Assembly: GCA_963697285.1 (NCBI GenBank)
Contig: CAVONI010000015.1
Span: 10,897-74,896, forward strand
Direction: 5' to 3'
Length of the DNA: 64,000 bases
From: JAEUQQ01 sp963697285
Lineage (GTDB): Bacteria > Acidobacteriota > Vicinamibacteria > Vicinamibacterales > JAFNAJ01
This document shows positions 54,221 through 62,593 of the stretch, piece by piece (within the stretch, counting starts at the first letter, position 1; each line of letters opens with the position of its first letter). A model generated the notes under the pieces. The model was not told the DNA's origin. It made no database searches and saw only the letters and a list, made by a program, of their open reading frames with translations. The position numbers were made by a program, and so were the translations under genes.

Positions 54221-54249
54221 ACAATAGGTGTGATAACACCATGTGTCAA
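54221..54249 (-). promoter_or_regulatory. MarR-gene promoter with operator in its spacer
   Basis: Read leftward: TTGACA (54244-54249), a 17-base spacer, TATTGT (54221-54226), then 6 bases and the ATG. The spacer holds GGTGTGATAACACC (54227-54240), 5-base arms around GATA. RNA would start at or next to the ATG, so the mRNA is leaderless. Confidence 0.75.
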
Positions 54250-54303
54250 GCGCCAGGCTGTCCGGCGTGCCGCATCGTGCCGATCACGCCTCGTGCTGGT
54301 GTT

Positions 54304-54325
54304 GGGCCGCGCGGGGGCGCGGCCC
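54304..54325. repeat. Dispersed hairpin repeat, opposite orientation
   Basis: GGGCCGCGC, loop GGGG, GCGCGGCCC: the reverse complement of the common form. It lies between the MarR promoter and the end of the cupin gene. A decayed half copy is visible around 54787-54803. Confidence 0.8.
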
Positions 54326-54333
54326 CGACGAGA

Positions 54334-54711
54334 TCACGGCGCGTGCCGCGCCTTCAGGCCGAGCCTCGCCAGCGTGTCGCGCTCGAAATCGACCTCGATC
54401 AGCACCGCCGGCTCGGTGCCGATCACCCAGGCGTCGTGGCCGGGCTCGATCACCATCACCGCAGGCGCCACGTAATCGAACGCGCACCCGTCTGCATACC
54501 GGCCCTCGATGTGGCCCCTCGCGAGGAATCCCACGTGCGCGTGCATGCAGTAGTCGGACTCCACCAGCGGCTTCACGTTGACCGACCAGCGGAACCCGAC
54601 CGGATAGATGAGCCGCCGGATGCGCGCCGTGCCCGCCCGCGCGACGTCGACCTGGGCCCCGCCCACGTCGCGCCGCTCGGTCCCTGACATCGCAGCAAGT
54701 AACGAGTCCAT
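54334..54711 (-). CDS. Cupin-domain protein
   Basis: A 125-residue single cupin domain: YCMHAHVGFLARGHIEGR contains the metal-type HxH...G of cupin motif 1 (the Glu-containing part shifted), and VMVIEPGHDAWVIG matches motif 2 with one His. The ATG at 54711 is chosen because the domain starts soon after; a start at 54762 is possible. No substrate can be named. It ends beside a hairpin repeat and lies between the MarR and FMN-oxidase genes. Confidence 0.72.
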   Translation of the reverse strand: MDSLLAAMSGTERRDVGGAQVDVARAGTARIRRLIYPVGFRWSVNVKPLVESDYCMHAHVGFLARGHIEGRYADGCAFDYVAPAVMVIEPGHDAWVIGTEPAVLIEVDFERDTLARLGLKARHAP

Positions 54712-54869
54712 GCGCTGACATACCGTGGCCGCGTCCGCTGCCCGCGTACGTGGGGGTCGCATCTTCTTCGCGCAGATATTCAGGCTCTGCCCCCGCGCGG
54801 CCGGGGTGCAGACGTTGAAAAAACTCGATGAAGCAGGATGCGCCCCGCCCCGGCGGTAGAATCCGCCGC

Positions 54870-56052
54870 GTGAGCCACGCCAACATCACACGCGCGCTCA
54901 ACATCGCCGACCTCCGCCTCGCCGCCAAGCAGGCGCCTGCCGCGGGTGGCGTTCGACTACATCGACGGCGGCGCCGACGCCGAGGTCACGCTTCGCGAGA
55001 ACTGCCGCGTGTTCGACGACGTGATCTTCCGCCCGCGTTCGGCGGTCGCCACGACATCGTGCGACCTCCGCACGACGGTGCTCGGCGACGACGCTCGACC
55101 TGCCGTTCCTGCTCGCGCCGGTCGGCAGCAGCCGCATGTTCTATCCGCGCGGCGAAGAGGTCGCGGCGCGCGCGGCGGGCGAGGCCGGCACGGCCTACAT
55201 CCTGTCGACGCTGTCGGGGTGCCGCGTCAAGGACGTCAAGGCGGCGTCGCGCGGGCCGGTCTGGTACCAGCTCTATCTCGTCGGCGGCCGCGACGTCGCG
55301 CGCGGCGCGATCGAGCGCGCGAGGGCGGCCGGGTGCTCGGCGCTCGTCGTCACCATCGACACGCCCGTGGCCGGCATGCGCGAGCGCGACTTCCGCAACG
55401 GCACGAAGGAGCTCCTCTCCGGCAATCCGTTGACGATGCTTCCGTACGTCTGGCAGTTCTTCGCGCGGCCGCGCTGGCTGGCGGCCTTCCTCCGCGACGG
55501 CGGCCTGATGAACTTCCCCAACGTGGTGCTGTCAACGGGCCGATGCCCTACGCCGACGTCGGCGCGACGCTCGAGCAGTCGATGGTGTGCTGGGACGACC
55601 TGCGGTGGATCCGCGAGGCGTGGCAGGGGACCGATCGTCGTCAAGGGCGTGCACACGGCCGACGATGCGCGGCGCGCCGTCGATGAAGGCGCCGATGCCG
55701 TCGTCGTCTCGAACCACGGCGGCCGGCAGCTCGACGGGGTCGCTGCCGACGATCCGCGTGCTGCCCGGAGGTCGTGGCGGCCGTTGGCGATCAGGTCGAG
55801 GTGCTGCTCGACGGCGGCATCCGGCGCGGCAGCGACATCGTCAAGGCCTTGTGCCTCGGCGCGCGCGCGGTGCTGATCGGTCGCGCCTATGCCTACGGAC
55901 TCGCCGCGGGAGGCGGCGCCGGCGTCACGCGCGCCATCGACATCCTGCGCGCAGACGTCGTGCGGACGCTCACGCTGCTCGGCGTTGCGTCGACGCAGTC
56001 CCTCGATCGCTCGCTGGTCGACATCCCCGAGGAGTGGACGCGGCGGAGCTGA
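54870..56052 (+). CDS. FMN-dependent alpha-hydroxy-acid oxidase/dehydrogenase, frame broken six times
   Basis: About 392 residues, full length for the lactate/mandelate dehydrogenase family, spread over all three frames. In order: FDYIDGGADAEVTLREN, LDLPFLLAPVGSSRMFYP, YILSTLSGC, WYQLYLVGGRDVA, PIVVKGVHTADDA, the active-site SNHGGRQLD with the catalytic His, and VEVLLDGGIRRGSDIVKAL for FMN phosphate binding. Extra single bases near 54931, 55086, 55630, 55738 and 55767 and one lost base (or two extra) near 55531 explain every break. It oxidises a 2-hydroxy acid to a 2-oxo acid. The GTG at 54870 follows TAGAAT by 7 bases. Confidence 0.83.
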
Positions 56053-56081
56053 TCCACCACATGGAGCATGCGCCGGTGCAG

Positions 56082-56103
56082 GGGCCGCACCCCAGTGCGG
56101 CCC
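56082..56103. repeat. Dispersed hairpin repeat, A/T-stem variant
   Basis: GGGCCGCAC, loop CCCA, GTGCGGCCC. The eighth stem pair is A-T on both arms compared with the main form. It lies between the convergent FMN-oxidase and Ycf48-like genes. Confidence 0.8.
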
Positions 56104-56110
56104 GGGCGCG

Positions 56111-57160
56111 CTATTCCGGCTCCACGACGTCACGCACGCGCAGGCGGCCAATGCGGCCGTTCTCGCCGACGCCCCATCCCACGGTGCCCGATGGCGACAC
56201 GCTGAAGGCGTGGAAGCCATCTCCCTCGATCGCGCGCCATGTGCGCCCGTCGTCGGTGGAGACATCCGCGCCCGATGGGCCGACCGCCACGAGCGAGGGT
56301 GTCTTCGCCCCTGGCACGTACGCGACCACCGAGCGGAATCCGCCCAGGCCCTTGACCAGCGACCAGGTGCGGCCGCCATCTGACGTGATCGCCGCGTTGT
56401 CGGAGATCGCTCGCTCCTGCTTGTAGTCGCCGCCGACGACGATGCCGTGGAGGGCGTCGCGGAAGGCCACCGAGAAGATGCCGGCGGTCGGCGACGCGGC
56501 GAGGCCGGTGAGGGCGACCGCCCACGTGCGCCCCTCGTCGGCGGATCGCAGTACCCGTCCGGCGCCGGTCCCGATCCACACGTGCCGTGTGCCGTGCATG
56601 GCAACGTTGGTGCCGCTGCCCGCGAAGGCGCCCTCGCCCTCGAGGGCGGGCGGCAGCGCCCGGGACGCGACGCGCGTCCACGTCGCGCCACCGTCGCGGG
56701 TGGCGAGCACGACGAAGGCGCCGTCGACGGCATCGCTGAACGCGATGCCCCGCCTGTCGTCCCAGAACGCCATCGCGTCGAAGAAGGCCTTCGGGTCGTG
56801 GTTCGTGAACTGCAGCGTCCACGTGGCGCCCGCGTCAGACGTCTTGTAGATCCGCGACGCCTCGCCCGGACCGATGCTCAGGGCGTAGGCCACGCGTTCG
56901 CTGACCGCGTCGATGTCGCGGAAGTCGAGTGCCTCTGCACCCGGGACGGCCGATCGCGCCCACGCCAGCCCGCCGTCGCGGGTGCGCAGGATGGTGCCGC
57001 CGTTTCCGCTCGCCCACGCGACGCGATCGCTCACCGCGCTGACGCCTCGCAGTCGCGCCGTGACGCCGCTGGTCTGCGCGTCCCAGGTCGACGTGGCGGC
57101 GGTGACGGCGGCGACCATGAAGACGGTGAGCATGAGTGGGCGCACGCGCAAGGGAATCAT
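56111..57160 (-). CDS. Secreted Ycf48/BNR-repeat propeller protein
   Basis: A 349-residue protein with a signal peptide (cut near TWDAQ). The body is a beta-propeller of Ycf48-like BNR repeats, each with SxDGGxTW: TRDGGLAWARS, TSDAGATWTL, TRDGGATWTRV, SADEGRTWAV, TSDGGRTWSL, STDDGRTWRAI. Such proteins are often labelled oxidoreductase or photosystem assembly factor, without proof outside phototrophs. It probably binds a protein or glycan in the periplasm. Confidence 0.85.
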   Translation of the reverse strand: MIPLRVRPLMLTVFMVAAVTAATSTWDAQTSGVTARLRGVSAVSDRVAWASGNGGTILRTRDGGLAWARSAVPGAEALDFRDIDAVSERVAYALSIGPGEASRIYKTSDAGATWTLQFTNHDPKAFFDAMAFWDDRRGIAFSDAVDGAFVVLATRDGGATWTRVASRALPPALEGEGAFAGSGTNVAMHGTRHVWIGTGAGRVLRSADEGRTWAVALTGLAASPTAGIFSVAFRDALHGIVVGGDYKQERAISDNAAITSDGGRTWSLVKGLGGFRSVVAYVPGAKTPSLVAVGPSGADVSTDDGRTWRAIEGDGFHAFSVSPSGTVGWGVGENGRIGRLRVRDVVEPE

Positions 57161-57289
57161 GCGCGCAGTCTACCGCTCCTCTGCTGCCGGGATCTTCCTG
57201 CGGCACAATCGCCTCCAATGTGATGAGATCGCATTGGCCTCGCATCCCCGCGGCGCCGGCCGCACACTCGCACTGGAAAGCACAGACGC

Positions 57290-58762
57290 ATGCCCGCATC
57301 CCCGCCAGACCGACGCATCCTCGTGACCGGCGCCACCGGCTACATCGGCGGCCGTCTCGTTCCGCGATTGCTCGAGATGGGTTACCGGGTCAGGTGCCTG
57401 GCGCGCGATCCGGCGCGTCTCGAGGGACGCGCCTGGCACCGGGCGGTCGAGATCGTGACCGGCGACGTGCTCGAGCGCGGCAGCCTCGCACCGGCCATGG
57501 AGGGCGTCCACGTCGCCTACTACCTCGTGCACAGCCTCGGCGCCGGCACCGACTTCCACGCGCGCGACCTGGCTGCCGCCACGAACTTCAGCGAGGCCGC
57601 CAGGGCCGCAGGCGTCGAACGCATCATCTACCTCGGTGGCCTCGCCGACGCGTCGCCCGCCCTGTCGGAGCACCTGCGATCGCGCCAGCAGAGCGGCGAC
57701 GCGCTGCGCACCGGTGGCGTGCCCGTGACCGAGTTCCGCGCTGGCGTGATCGTCGGCTCGAGCAGCCTGTCGTTCGAGATGATCCGGTACCTCACCGAAC
57801 GCGTCCCCGTGATGATCTGCCCGCGGTGGGTCTACACGCGCACGCAGCCGATCGGCATCCGCGAGGTGCTCGAGTACCTGGTCGCCGCCCTGGCGGTGCC
57901 CGAAAGCACCGGGCGCATCATCGAGATCGGCGGCTCGGAAGTCATCACCTACGGCGACATGATGATGACCTACGCCGCCGTCAGGGGCCTGCGGCGCTGG
58001 ATGGTGCCCGTGCCGGTACTCACGCCGCGCCTCTCGTCGTACTGGGTGAACCTCGTCACGCCCATCCCCGCGGTCATTGCGCGCCCGCTCGTCGAGGGGA
58101 TGCGCAACGAGAACATCGTGCGCGATCCCATCGCCCGGGAACTCTTCCCGCAGGTTCACCCCGTCGGCTACCGCGCCTCGGTCGAACGCGCGCTCGAGCG
58201 GTTGCAGGCCAGCGAAGTCGAGACGGCCTGGAGCGACGCCCTGAGCACGAGCCACGGAGGCGTCGCACCTGTCATTCTCACCAACCAGGACGGCATGATC
58301 CTCGAACACCGCCAGCGGATCGTGGCGGCCTCACCGGCGTCGATCTTCAAGGTGTTCACGAGCCTCGGCGGACGCCGCGGCTGGTTCTACATGAACTGGG
58401 CCTGGCAACTCCGCGGCTTCGCCGATCGGATATTCGGCGGCGTGGGCCTCAGGCGCGGTCGGCGGGATCCCGACAGGCTCCGCGTGGGCGATGCGCTCGA
58501 CTTCTGGCGCGTCGAGGCAGTGGAGCCCGGCCGGTTGCTGCGCTTGCGCGCCGAGATGAAGGTTCCCGGGCGTGCGTGGCTCCAGTTCGAGGTCGTGCCT
58601 CGCGACGACGGCCAGTCGCTGCTGTCGCAGACGGCGTTCTTCGCGCCCAAGGGGTTGCCAGGGTGGCTGTACTGGTATGCGCTCTATCCGATCCACAAGG
58701 TGATCTTCAGTGGATTCATCGACCAGATCGCGAGGCGCGCACGGGCATTGGAGGGCGGGTGA
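57290..58762 (+). CDS. SDR-type NAD(P)-binding protein with C-terminal DUF2867 domain
   Basis: A 490-residue fusion. Residues 8-300 form an atypical short-chain dehydrogenase (NmrA-like) with VTGATGYIGGRL as the dinucleotide loop and VAYYLVHSLG. Residues 330-485 match DUF2867 (IFKVFTSLGGRRGWFYMNWAWQLRGFADRIFGGVGLRRGR, WYALYPIHKVIFSGF), which has a SRPBCC-like helix-grip fold. Such fusions are widespread in bacteria and uncharacterised; a lipid or polyketide-like ligand is a guess. The gene is divergent from the Ycf48-like gene. Confidence 0.85.
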   Translation: MPASPPDRRILVTGATGYIGGRLVPRLLEMGYRVRCLARDPARLEGRAWHRAVEIVTGDVLERGSLAPAMEGVHVAYYLVHSLGAGTDFHARDLAAATNFSEAARAAGVERIIYLGGLADASPALSEHLRSRQQSGDALRTGGVPVTEFRAGVIVGSSSLSFEMIRYLTERVPVMICPRWVYTRTQPIGIREVLEYLVAALAVPESTGRIIEIGGSEVITYGDMMMTYAAVRGLRRWMVPVPVLTPRLSSYWVNLVTPIPAVIARPLVEGMRNENIVRDPIARELFPQVHPVGYRASVERALERLQASEVETAWSDALSTSHGGVAPVILTNQDGMILEHRQRIVAASPASIFKVFTSLGGRRGWFYMNWAWQLRGFADRIFGGVGLRRGRRDPDRLRVGDALDFWRVEAVEPGRLLRLRAEMKVPGRAWLQFEVVPRDDGQSLLSQTAFFAPKGLPGWLYWYALYPIHKVIFSGFIDQIARRARALEGG

Positions 58763-58812
58763 CACGTCGAACGCGGCGACGATTCAGGGTTCCAGATGTT
58801 CAGGTGTAGGGC

Positions 58813-58838
58813 GGGCCGCACCGGCGCGAGTGCGGCCC
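58813..58838. repeat. Dispersed hairpin repeat, long-loop variant
   Basis: GGGCCGCAC and GTGCGGCCC arms with an 8-base loop, A-T at the eighth pair. It lies between two convergent genes, 34 bases after the end of the SDR gene's flank and just before the fusion gene's stop. Confidence 0.75.
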
Positions 58839-58871
58839 CATGCACCTGGCAGCCCGCGGTGACCAACCGGC

Positions 58872-61800
58872 TCACGGCGCCAGCTCGCCCAGCACGCGAT
58901 CAAGGGCCGCGACCAGTAGCGCGGCGTCATCCTCCGAAAAGGGCATCGGCCCGCGGATCTTCACCACGTTGTGATGCGGGCCATCGGTGCCCGTGAGGAT
59001 CCCGAGCTCGCGCATGCGGTTCACGACGTAGTCGGCCTCGCGGGCGGCCGGTTCGCGCGTGCCGGGATCCGACACCACCTCCACCCCGACGAACAACCCC
59101 GAACCCCGCACGTCGCCCACCAGCGGGTGCCTCTCCTGCAGCGCCCGCAACGAGGCGATCAACCCGTCGCCGACACGCCGCGCGTGCGCCATCAGCCCTT
59201 CGTCCAGCGTCGTCTTCAGGGTGGCGAGGCCCGCCGCACACGCCGCGGTGCTCCCGCCGAAGGTGCTGAAGAACTCCATCCCCGAGTCGAACGCATCCGC
59301 AATCCAGGGCGTGGTCACCACCGCTCCCATGGGATAGCCGTTCCCGATCGGCTTGCCGAGCACGACGATGTCGGGAACGACGCCGTGCGCCTGGAAGGCC
59401 CACATGTGCGTGCCGATGCGGCCGAGGCCGGTCTGCACCTCGTCGGCGATGGCCACGCCGCCCGCGGCGCGCGTGAGGCGGTAGACCTCCGCCAGGTAGC
59501 CGGGAGGCAGCAGCAGCTGTCCTCCGACGCTCGGGCACGTCTCGGCGATGTACCCGCACACGCCGCGTCCCGCGCGCCGGATCTCGTCGATGCGGGCGCC
59601 GACCACGGCCGCGTACTTCGCGCCCGCGTCGGGATCGGAGGAACGGTGATCGCCGCGATAGACATCGGGCAGCGGCGTCTTGTGGACCCACGGCGGCGCA
59701 CCCGCGCCTCCGGGTCCCTCGTGCTTGTAGGGGCTGATGTCGATGGCGGTCGTCGTGTGGCCGTGATACGCGCCCTCGAGCACGAGCAGGTCGGTGGAGC
59801 CTGAGCTCGCGCGGGCGAGGCGCAGCGCGAGTTCCGTTGCCTCGCTTCCCGATGCGGTCAGGTAGCAGACCGACAGCGGCGCGGGAAACGTATCGAGCAA
59901 CTGCTCGACATACTCGGCATGGACATCCTGGAGGTAGCGCGTGTTCGTGTTCAGGACGGCGAGCTGTTCCTGCACGGCCGCGACGACCGCGGGGTGGGCG
60001 TGCCCGACGTGAGGCACGTTGTTGTACGCGTCGAGGTAGCGCCGGCCCGTGTCGTCGTAGAGATACTGCATCCAGCCGCGCACGATGCGGAGCGGCTCGC
60101 GGTAACTGAGGCGGACGTTGGATCCCACGTGCGCGCGACGTGAATCGAGCAGTGACGCGGTCGTGCGCCGGCGAGGAAGCCGGTCGTCCGGTATCCGAAG
60201 GAGGAGGTTCGGGTCAGGGCACAGGCTCTTCCAGACCTCACGCTGCGATGGCAGGGCGCTGCCGTTGACGTTGCAGGCCACGTCGAGCATGTCGGTGATG
60301 ACCTGGACGTGCAGGTGCGGCCACCAGTCGCCGTTGTGCGGCGGTGCGCCGATGGCGCCGATGCGCGCGCCCTTCGCGACGGGCATGCCGATGTGAACTC
60401 CCGCGAGCGACTCGCGGTCGAGGTGTCCGTAGAGCGTGTAGAACGGCACGCCCCCCTGATCGTGCCGCAGGACGATCACCGGGCCATAGTCCTGGCGCGT
60501 GGCCGCGTCTTCGAACCCGTGCACGACACCGTCAATCGGTGCGTGCACCGGCGTGCCGGGCGGTGCGGTGAGGTCGATGCCGAGGTGCACGGTGCGCGAC
60601 GGCGCCAACGCGTCGCTGCCCTGGAACGCCGGCGCGGTGTAGAGGGCGCGTGCCTCGTCGTATCCGCCGACCCCCACCGCATCGCTGGCGGCACCCGGAG
60701 TGCGCGCGATGACGCGCGCCAGTCGCGCGCGCATCGCCGCGGGCGCCTGCCCTGCCGGGTCGCTCGTCACGAGGGTGCTGCCGGCACTGAGATCGATGGG
60801 AACGGTCGCGCCGGGAGCCGCGAGGTCGCGGCCGAGCACGTGCGCGAACTCGGCACTGATGCGCGCGCAACCATGCGGTGATGGCCGGCGCCTGCGGCAC
60901 CGGAGCGAGTCCGCACGCGTGTCGCAGCGCGTAGTGCGCAAATCGCGGATGCGTGGCCACGAGGGCAGGGATCGCCGCGCGCAACGGGTCCCTGGCTGAT
61001 GGCCAGGTAGGGATCGTCGGGGCGCAGCGCCGTCTGTCGCGCGGCGTGATGCAGGCTCAGGGCGAGCCGCAACAGCACGAGCGCGAACACCGCCGCGAGT
61101 TCGTCGTCGTCCAGTGGCAGGACGCGGTGGTACCCGCCCACCACCGTCGCGATGGCCTCGACGGCGTCGTCATGGCCCAGGAGCGCGTACGCCGACGCGA
61201 CCGCCACGTCGTTCACGCGCGCAGACCAGATCATGTCGCCGAAGTCGAGCACGCCCACCACCCGCTGGCGGCGTGACATCACTCCCGGAGTAGTTTCGGC
61301 TCCAGCAACCATTCCAGGAGCGATGGGTCCCGGGCCATCCCCGCCGCCCACCAGCACGTTGTAGTCGTTGGCGTCGTTGTGGATGGCCTGCTGGCGCAGG
61401 CGCGCGGCCAGGGGCCGAACGTACGCCGCATGGAGCGAGAGCGCATGCGCGACGAATGCGCGCGCCGCATCGTCGAGCCCGACGCTGGCGTCGCTCAGCA
61501 CACCTGGCGCCATCGCCAGGTCCCACGCGAAGTCGCGGTGCAGCGAAGGGTGATCGATCCCCTCGAGTCCGCGATCGATACGCGCGACCGCACGTCCGAG
61601 TGACTCGAGCAGTGCAGGCGTGCGGTGCGCGACGACCCCCATCGGCTCGCCCTCGAGCCAGGTGAGGAGGCGGACCAGGTGCAGACGGCCGTCGATGTCG
61701 ACGACCTCGATCGTGTGCCCCGAACTGGCGGGGATGGGCGTCGCGCAGAGATCGCCGGCCGTCGCCATCGCGAGGTGTTGCGCCTCGAGGAACGACACGT

Positions 61801-61978
61801 CCTCGGCACCGTTCGAGATCTTCAGGACGAGGCACCGGCCGTCATGGGCGTCGATCCTGAAGTTCTGATCGCGTTCGCCCGGCAAGGGCACGGCGTCGCC
61901 GCCGATGCCGAAGCGGGTGAGCACTAGGTCGGCCGCGGCGGCCGGCGAGAGCGTCGGGGTGAGATGAAGGAGTGACAC
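58872..61978 (-). CDS. APH kinase - M23 peptidase - class III aminotransferase fusion, frame broken twice
   Basis: About 1034 residues. N-terminal aminoglycoside-phosphotransferase-like kinase with IHNDANDYN (HxDxxxxN) and VLDFGD; then a LytM/M23 domain with HLGID and HLHVQ zinc motifs (about 480-580); then a class III aminotransferase (about 620-1034) with SGSEATELALRL, IADEVQTGLGRIG and the PLP Lys in VLGKPIGNGYP. Extra bases at about 60985 and 60864 break the frame between kinase and M23; dropping them restores SQGPLRAAIPAL and TAWLRAISAEFAHV. The kinase and PLP parts resemble vertebrate hydroxylysine kinase and phospho-lyases, suggesting a two-step breakdown of a hydroxylated amine. A palindromic repeat sits inside the kinase coding region. 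Confidence 0.87.
61277..61326. repeat. Paired palindromic repeat, copy C, inside a coding region
   Basis: Two diverged 19-base near-palindromes (61277-61295, 61308-61326) with the same spacing as copies A and B. They encode an extra loop in the kinase domain between NVLVGGG and RVVGVLDFGD, kept in frame. Confidence 0.6.
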
Positions 61979-62200
61979 GAGTCGCGCCTCTGCAGCGCGT
62001 TCAGCCTACACCGACTCGGCGAGCGGGGCGCGCAGCCCGTGCCTGGCGGTGACACACGAACAAGGGCTGCCGGTCATTGGCTGATGGCGCCAGCGAAGAT
62101 GGGCAACGCCGAGGGAGGATGTTCCGTGAGTCGATCTCCGGCGTCCACCACATGGATGTGCTGTAGAATCTCGCGGTTCACCCAGTTCAACGGAGCCTGC

Positions 62201-62476
62201 TTGACCCGACGATTGCTGCTGTCAGTCGCGGTGCTGCTCACGGCCATCGGAACGGCGCTTGCCCAGGCTGCGCCGCCCGCTGGGGGCAGTTCGCCGCGTC
62301 ATCCCGAAGAAGGTCGCCCGTTCGTTCGCAACTACGCGCCCGATGAACTGGGCGGTGCGAGCCAGAACTGGGCCATCGTCCAGGACCGCCGCGGCGTGAT
62401 CGCCTCGATCGATGCGTTCGCCGGCGGCGCCCCGCAGTTCGACGACATCACCCTGATGATCGTCCGCCGCACCTGA
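62201..62476 (+). pseudogene. Internal-deletion remnant of a propeller-PP2C signalling protein
   Basis: A 91-residue frame from a TTG with GGAG 7 bases upstream and TAGAAT at 62167-62172. It begins with a signal peptide (cut near ALAQA) and GRPFVRNYAPDELGGASQNWAIVQDRRGVI, the start of two-component-regulator-propeller proteins. It then passes directly into FAGGAPQFDDITLMIVRR, the very end of a SpoIIE/PP2C phosphatase. The propeller, membrane and most of the phosphatase (normally about 1000 residues) are missing, in frame. Upstream 61979-62200 shows no other gene. Confidence 0.7.
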
Positions 62477-62483
62477 CAGACGA

Positions 62484-62588
62484 ACCGAAGGGGTCGTGTC
62501 TTTCATTGCAGCAAAACGCAAGACCTGGCACCAGACGCAGGGGCCAGGTCTTGAAAAATGCTGCAATGAAAGACGTGACCCCTTCGGT
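62484..62588. mobile_element. 105-base near-perfect palindrome, MITE/REP-like element
   Basis: Arms of 49 bases (62484-62532 and 62540-62588) start ACCGAAGGGGTC, share TCTTTCATTGCAGCA and CAAGACCTGG, and differ at about ten positions around a 7-base centre. Such long palindromes with AAGACCTGG/CCAGGTCTT and AAGGGGTC ends resemble non-autonomous elements moved by REP-associated (RAYT) transposases. No transposase is near. It separates the deletion remnant from the slipin gene. Confidence 0.65.
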
Positions 62589-62593
62589 CGGTA

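Noticed and set aside
58872..60941. Treating the M23-aminotransferase part as a separate 689-residue gene
   Set aside because: The Met at 60941 and the next 25 residues are out-of-frame Arg-rich sequence. Removing two extra bases joins it to the kinase and the combined length fits the known three-domain fusion.
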